Origin: CAZVFX01 sp964626565
Lineage (GTDB): Bacteria; Myxococcota_A; UBA9042; CAIXZC01
Direction of reading: 5' to 3'
Assembly: GCA_964626565.1 (NCBI GenBank)
Contig: CAZVFX010000001.1
Coordinates: 111,797 to 175,796 of the forward strand
Length of the DNA: 64,000 nt
Each line of letters starts with the position of its first letter. Within the stretch, counting starts at the first letter, position 1. The translations under genes and the position numbers were made by a program. Shown here piece by piece: positions 62,138 through 64,000 of this stretch. A model generated the notes under the pieces. It worked only from the letters and a program-made list of their open reading frames with translations. It searched no databases and was not told where the DNA came from.

Positions 62138-62652
62138 CTGGCCTCCTCCCCGGTCATTTTGTCCAGCAGTTCCTGGAGAGGAATCTCCCCTTCCTGCCTG
62201 GGAAGGTTACCCAGTGCCGGACCCCGGAAAACGTGGTTGACACCGCCGTGGCGGCGCACGGTCCATTTGCCCTGGGACATGCCGACCAGGGTGTGGAAGC
62301 CCTGGTTGGCGCGCAGGCAGAGCAGCACTCGTTCTCCGACTTCGAACCGGGCATTCCCTGACACCAGCAACTCCCGCTCTCCTACCGCCCCGCCCATGAG
62401 TCTGACCGTCAGGGTTTTACCGCCCGCTCCCTTACTCCTGCCTTCCACCTGCACGGTGTAGTCGGTGTATATGGTGTCATGGGCTTCGTTCCAGAAACTG
62501 TTCGCGTCAGTGACTTTGCCCGTGATCACTTCGTCTGCGGTGCGGTGCAATTCCTGGAGAGAAAAGGCTCTGATGAGAGTGGCCTCGGCCGCAGCCGGCA
62601 GAAAGAGTGGGCCGAGCAACAAGAGCGGCAAGAGCTTTCTAAACAGCGTCAT
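62134..62652 (-). CDS. Small exported partner of the matrixin
   Basis: 172 residues with a cleavable signal (LLPLLLLGPLFLPAAAEA|T). The body is beta-rich with LIRAFSLQELHRTADEVITGKVTD, then YTVQVEGRSKG, VRLMGGAVG and VGERVLLCLR, and reads like one OB/Ig-like domain. It ends in ATGA overlap with the matrixin gene, so the two are co-translated. I believe similar small proteins sit beside matrixins in other deltaproteobacterial genomes; a chaperone or inhibitor role is inference. Confidence 0.8.
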   Translation of the reverse strand: MTLFRKLLPLLLLGPLFLPAAAEATLIRAFSLQELHRTADEVITGKVTDANSFWNEAHDTIYTDYTVQVEGRSKGAGGKTLTVRLMGGAVGERELLVSGNARFEVGERVLLCLRANQGFHTLVGMSQGKWTVRRHGGVNHVFRGPALGNLPRQEGEIPLQELLDKMTGEEAR

Positions 62653-62719
62653 CGAGAATCTCCGTTGAGTTTGGCCGAGGTGGTTCCGTGCAGGCCCCTA
62701 GCTCGTACTCGGGGTACTG

Positions 62720-63820
62720 TTATTTGGGTTCGCAGAACCCGTCGATGCATTTTTCGCCCTTGGGACATTCCACTTCCATGCAGTTAAGGAAGCCCTGGCA
62801 GCCCCACGCCGTGGGCGGGACGCATACGTCGCCGCCCGATTCGCCGTGATTGGGAGCGCAGAACAGGCCCGGTGGGCAACCTTCCACCGGCCATTCGCCC
62901 TTGTCGCAGGGGAAGGTGCAGAAGTACTTGTTCTCTACCGGGTAGTTGTAGCACAGCCCGCTCGTGCACTCGTAGTCCTTCATGCACGGTTCGCAGAACG
63001 CTTTGTTGCCCTTGTAGCAGGTCTCAACGGGTTCCCCGTCGATTTCCATGGTACACAGGGGATATTGCTCCCCGGTGAGTTCGTAACAACCGAATCCCTT
63101 GGGGCAGTCCATCTTGGTCTGGCACACCTTGCCGCAATACTTCTCGTGAGTGTACGGGTTTTCGTGGCACTCGTGGCCTTTGGAGCAGTCGCCGTCGCTC
63201 TGGCACGGTGTACAGTGGCTGCCATCACCCTTGCAGGTGCCGAACATGGGGAAACAGAAGAACTCTTCGAGACCGACTCCCATCTGCTTGCACAGATTGC
63301 CGGCTTCGCATGAGTCCTTGTTATCCTTGATGCACTTGGGCGAGCAGAAGTTCATTCCGGAGTTGTCTTCGATGCACCTGAAACTGGGGTCTCCGCACTG
63401 GGAGTCGTTTTCGCACTCGTCACAGTAGCCCGCCACGAGGCATACCTTGTCATCGCCCTTCTTCTTGCACACCATCTTGTCGGGGCAGTCCCCGTTCAAG
63501 GTGCAGGCGTTGGAGCAGATGGCATACATGTCGGTGGGGCCCTCGGAGAAACATTCGAGTCCGTACTGGGTGCAGTCACCATCGGTGAGGCACGGCTCGT
63601 TGTACCCCGGCGGCAGTTGGGGCCCCGTGGACGTGTCTTCGGGCGTGACCTGATCCAAAGGGGTCTTGGTGTCCTTGTCCTCGGGAGAGGTTTCCCCCCA
63701 GCGGACCGGAATATCGGGACCCGTGGGTTCGGTGCCGGAGTCTACCTGAGTCGATGTTCCGGCGCTGCTGCAGCCGGCGAGGAACAGTGCAACCAGCAAC
63801 ATTTCTAGGGCTCTAGTCAT
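62720..63820 (-). CDS. Cysteine-rich lipoprotein of unknown function
   Basis: 366 residues from ATG 63820 (MTRALEMLLVALFLAGC, lipobox LAGC), with GGAGG eight bases upstream; 21 extra in-frame residues are rejected. A Thr/Pro/Asp linker to about 70 is followed to the end by seven or eight disulfide modules of the kind C-x4-DC-x4-x-C...C-x2-C (GDCTQYGLEC, DCPDKMVCKK, DCSKGHECHE, DCPKGFGCYE). The same general module occurs in the matrixin tail and at the start of the giant lipoprotein. No enzyme motif. Confidence 0.87.
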   Translation of the reverse strand: MTRALEMLLVALFLAGCSSAGTSTQVDSGTEPTGPDIPVRWGETSPEDKDTKTPLDQVTPEDTSTGPQLPPGYNEPCLTDGDCTQYGLECFSEGPTDMYAICSNACTLNGDCPDKMVCKKKGDDKVCLVAGYCDECENDSQCGDPSFRCIEDNSGMNFCSPKCIKDNKDSCEAGNLCKQMGVGLEEFFCFPMFGTCKGDGSHCTPCQSDGDCSKGHECHENPYTHEKYCGKVCQTKMDCPKGFGCYELTGEQYPLCTMEIDGEPVETCYKGNKAFCEPCMKDYECTSGLCYNYPVENKYFCTFPCDKGEWPVEGCPPGLFCAPNHGESGGDVCVPPTAWGCQGFLNCMEVECPKGEKCIDGFCEPK

Positions 63821-63906
63821 GGCGAACGCCTCCAGCAGACATAAATGCGGCTGCATGATACCAAAAGTCGGTGTGTTGGACAAATGATGAAAGACAGAAC
63901 TGAGAG

Positions 63907-63941
63907 AATTGATAATTGGAAATTGGAAATTGGAAATTGAG
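63907..63941. repeat. Heptamer array AATTGAT-(AATTGGA)x3-AATTGAG
   Basis: Five seven-base AT-rich units in the gap between the lipoprotein start (63820) and the next minus-strand stop (63950). This is the most regular of the arrays in the window. Confidence 0.8.
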
Positions 63942-63949
63942 AGGAAGGT

Positions 63950-64000
63950 CTAGTCCTTCTCCTCATCCTCTTCCGCTTCTTCGGCCAGCGCTTCCAATTC
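63950..64000 (-). CDS. C-terminal end of an unidentified acidic protein (cut by the window edge)
   Basis: The last 16 codons before a TAG stop at 63950-63952 read ELEALAEEAEEDEEKD, a very acidic tail with normal codon use. The gene would continue beyond the window. Called only from the in-frame acidic tail, so low confidence. Confidence 0.45.
   Translation of the reverse strand, partial: ELEALAEEAEEDEEKD

Overview
The window looks like a high-GC Gram-negative chromosome from the Myxococcota / former Deltaproteobacteria side of the tree. The reasons are: many secreted cysteine-rich lipoproteins; MopE-type and thrombospondin-3-type calcium repeats; a matrixin protease ending in a MYXO-CTERM-like tail; a protein joining a DUF4388-like domain, a J-like domain and TPRs; and outer-membrane beta-barrel genes (FadL type, TPR-porin type). 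This placement is an inference, because there is no rRNA or ribosomal protein here to anchor it. I found no tRNA, rRNA, CRISPR array, insertion sequence or prophage.

Layout. 1-7.7 kb (minus): the N-terminal part of a cysteine-rich lipoprotein, then one giant lipoprotein of about 2,340 residues built from four module types. Its reading frame is broken by a poly-C/poly-G tract near 4.41-4.55 kb that looks like an assembly artefact. 7.8-13.1 kb: a metallo-beta-lactamase-fold hydrolase, a PflX-type radical SAM protein, a second radical SAM protein with a B12-binding-like N-terminus, and a PolX/PHP DNA polymerase. 13.2-21.6 kb (plus): a 1,609-residue calcium-repeat/beta-propeller lipoprotein and an unrecognised 1,125-residue single-pass membrane protein. 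21.6-29.0 kb (minus): a compact synthase-dependent exopolysaccharide locus consisting of a regulator, a TPR/beta-barrel porin, a GT2 synthase, a small membrane protein, a polysaccharide deacetylase and a TIM-barrel hydrolase-like lipoprotein. 29.2-30.7 kb: an ECF sigma factor and its zinc-finger anti-sigma factor. 30.7-33.7 kb: alanine dehydrogenase divergent from an RpoD-family sigma factor. 33.7-38.5 kb: a VolA-like lipase lipoprotein followed by a FadL-type porin. 38.7-42.3 kb: KhpA and two secreted lipoproteins. 42.3-53.9 kb: mostly housekeeping genes (folC, hutU, a bifunctional-nuclease family protein, miaB, an aspartate-type aminotransferase, coaD, rsmD) mixed with an FHA protein and a PpiC-type chaperone lipoprotein. 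54-64 kb: the DUF4388/TPR protein, a three-gene operon of exported proteins, a matrixin with its small partner, another cysteine-rich lipoprotein, and the last codons of a further gene.

Together the genes describe a cell that invests heavily in its surface: disulfide-rich lipoproteins, calcium-binding repeats, a beta-1,6-glucosamine-like polymer machine, and an outer-membrane lipase with a fatty-acid porin. Many minus-strand genes overlap by 1-4 bases (ATGA or TAATG) and are probably translationally coupled. The least explained structures are a ~65-residue cysteine module repeated six times in the giant lipoprotein, the unusual division of domains in the exopolysaccharide locus, and short tandem arrays, mostly of seven-base units, placed just after stop codons.
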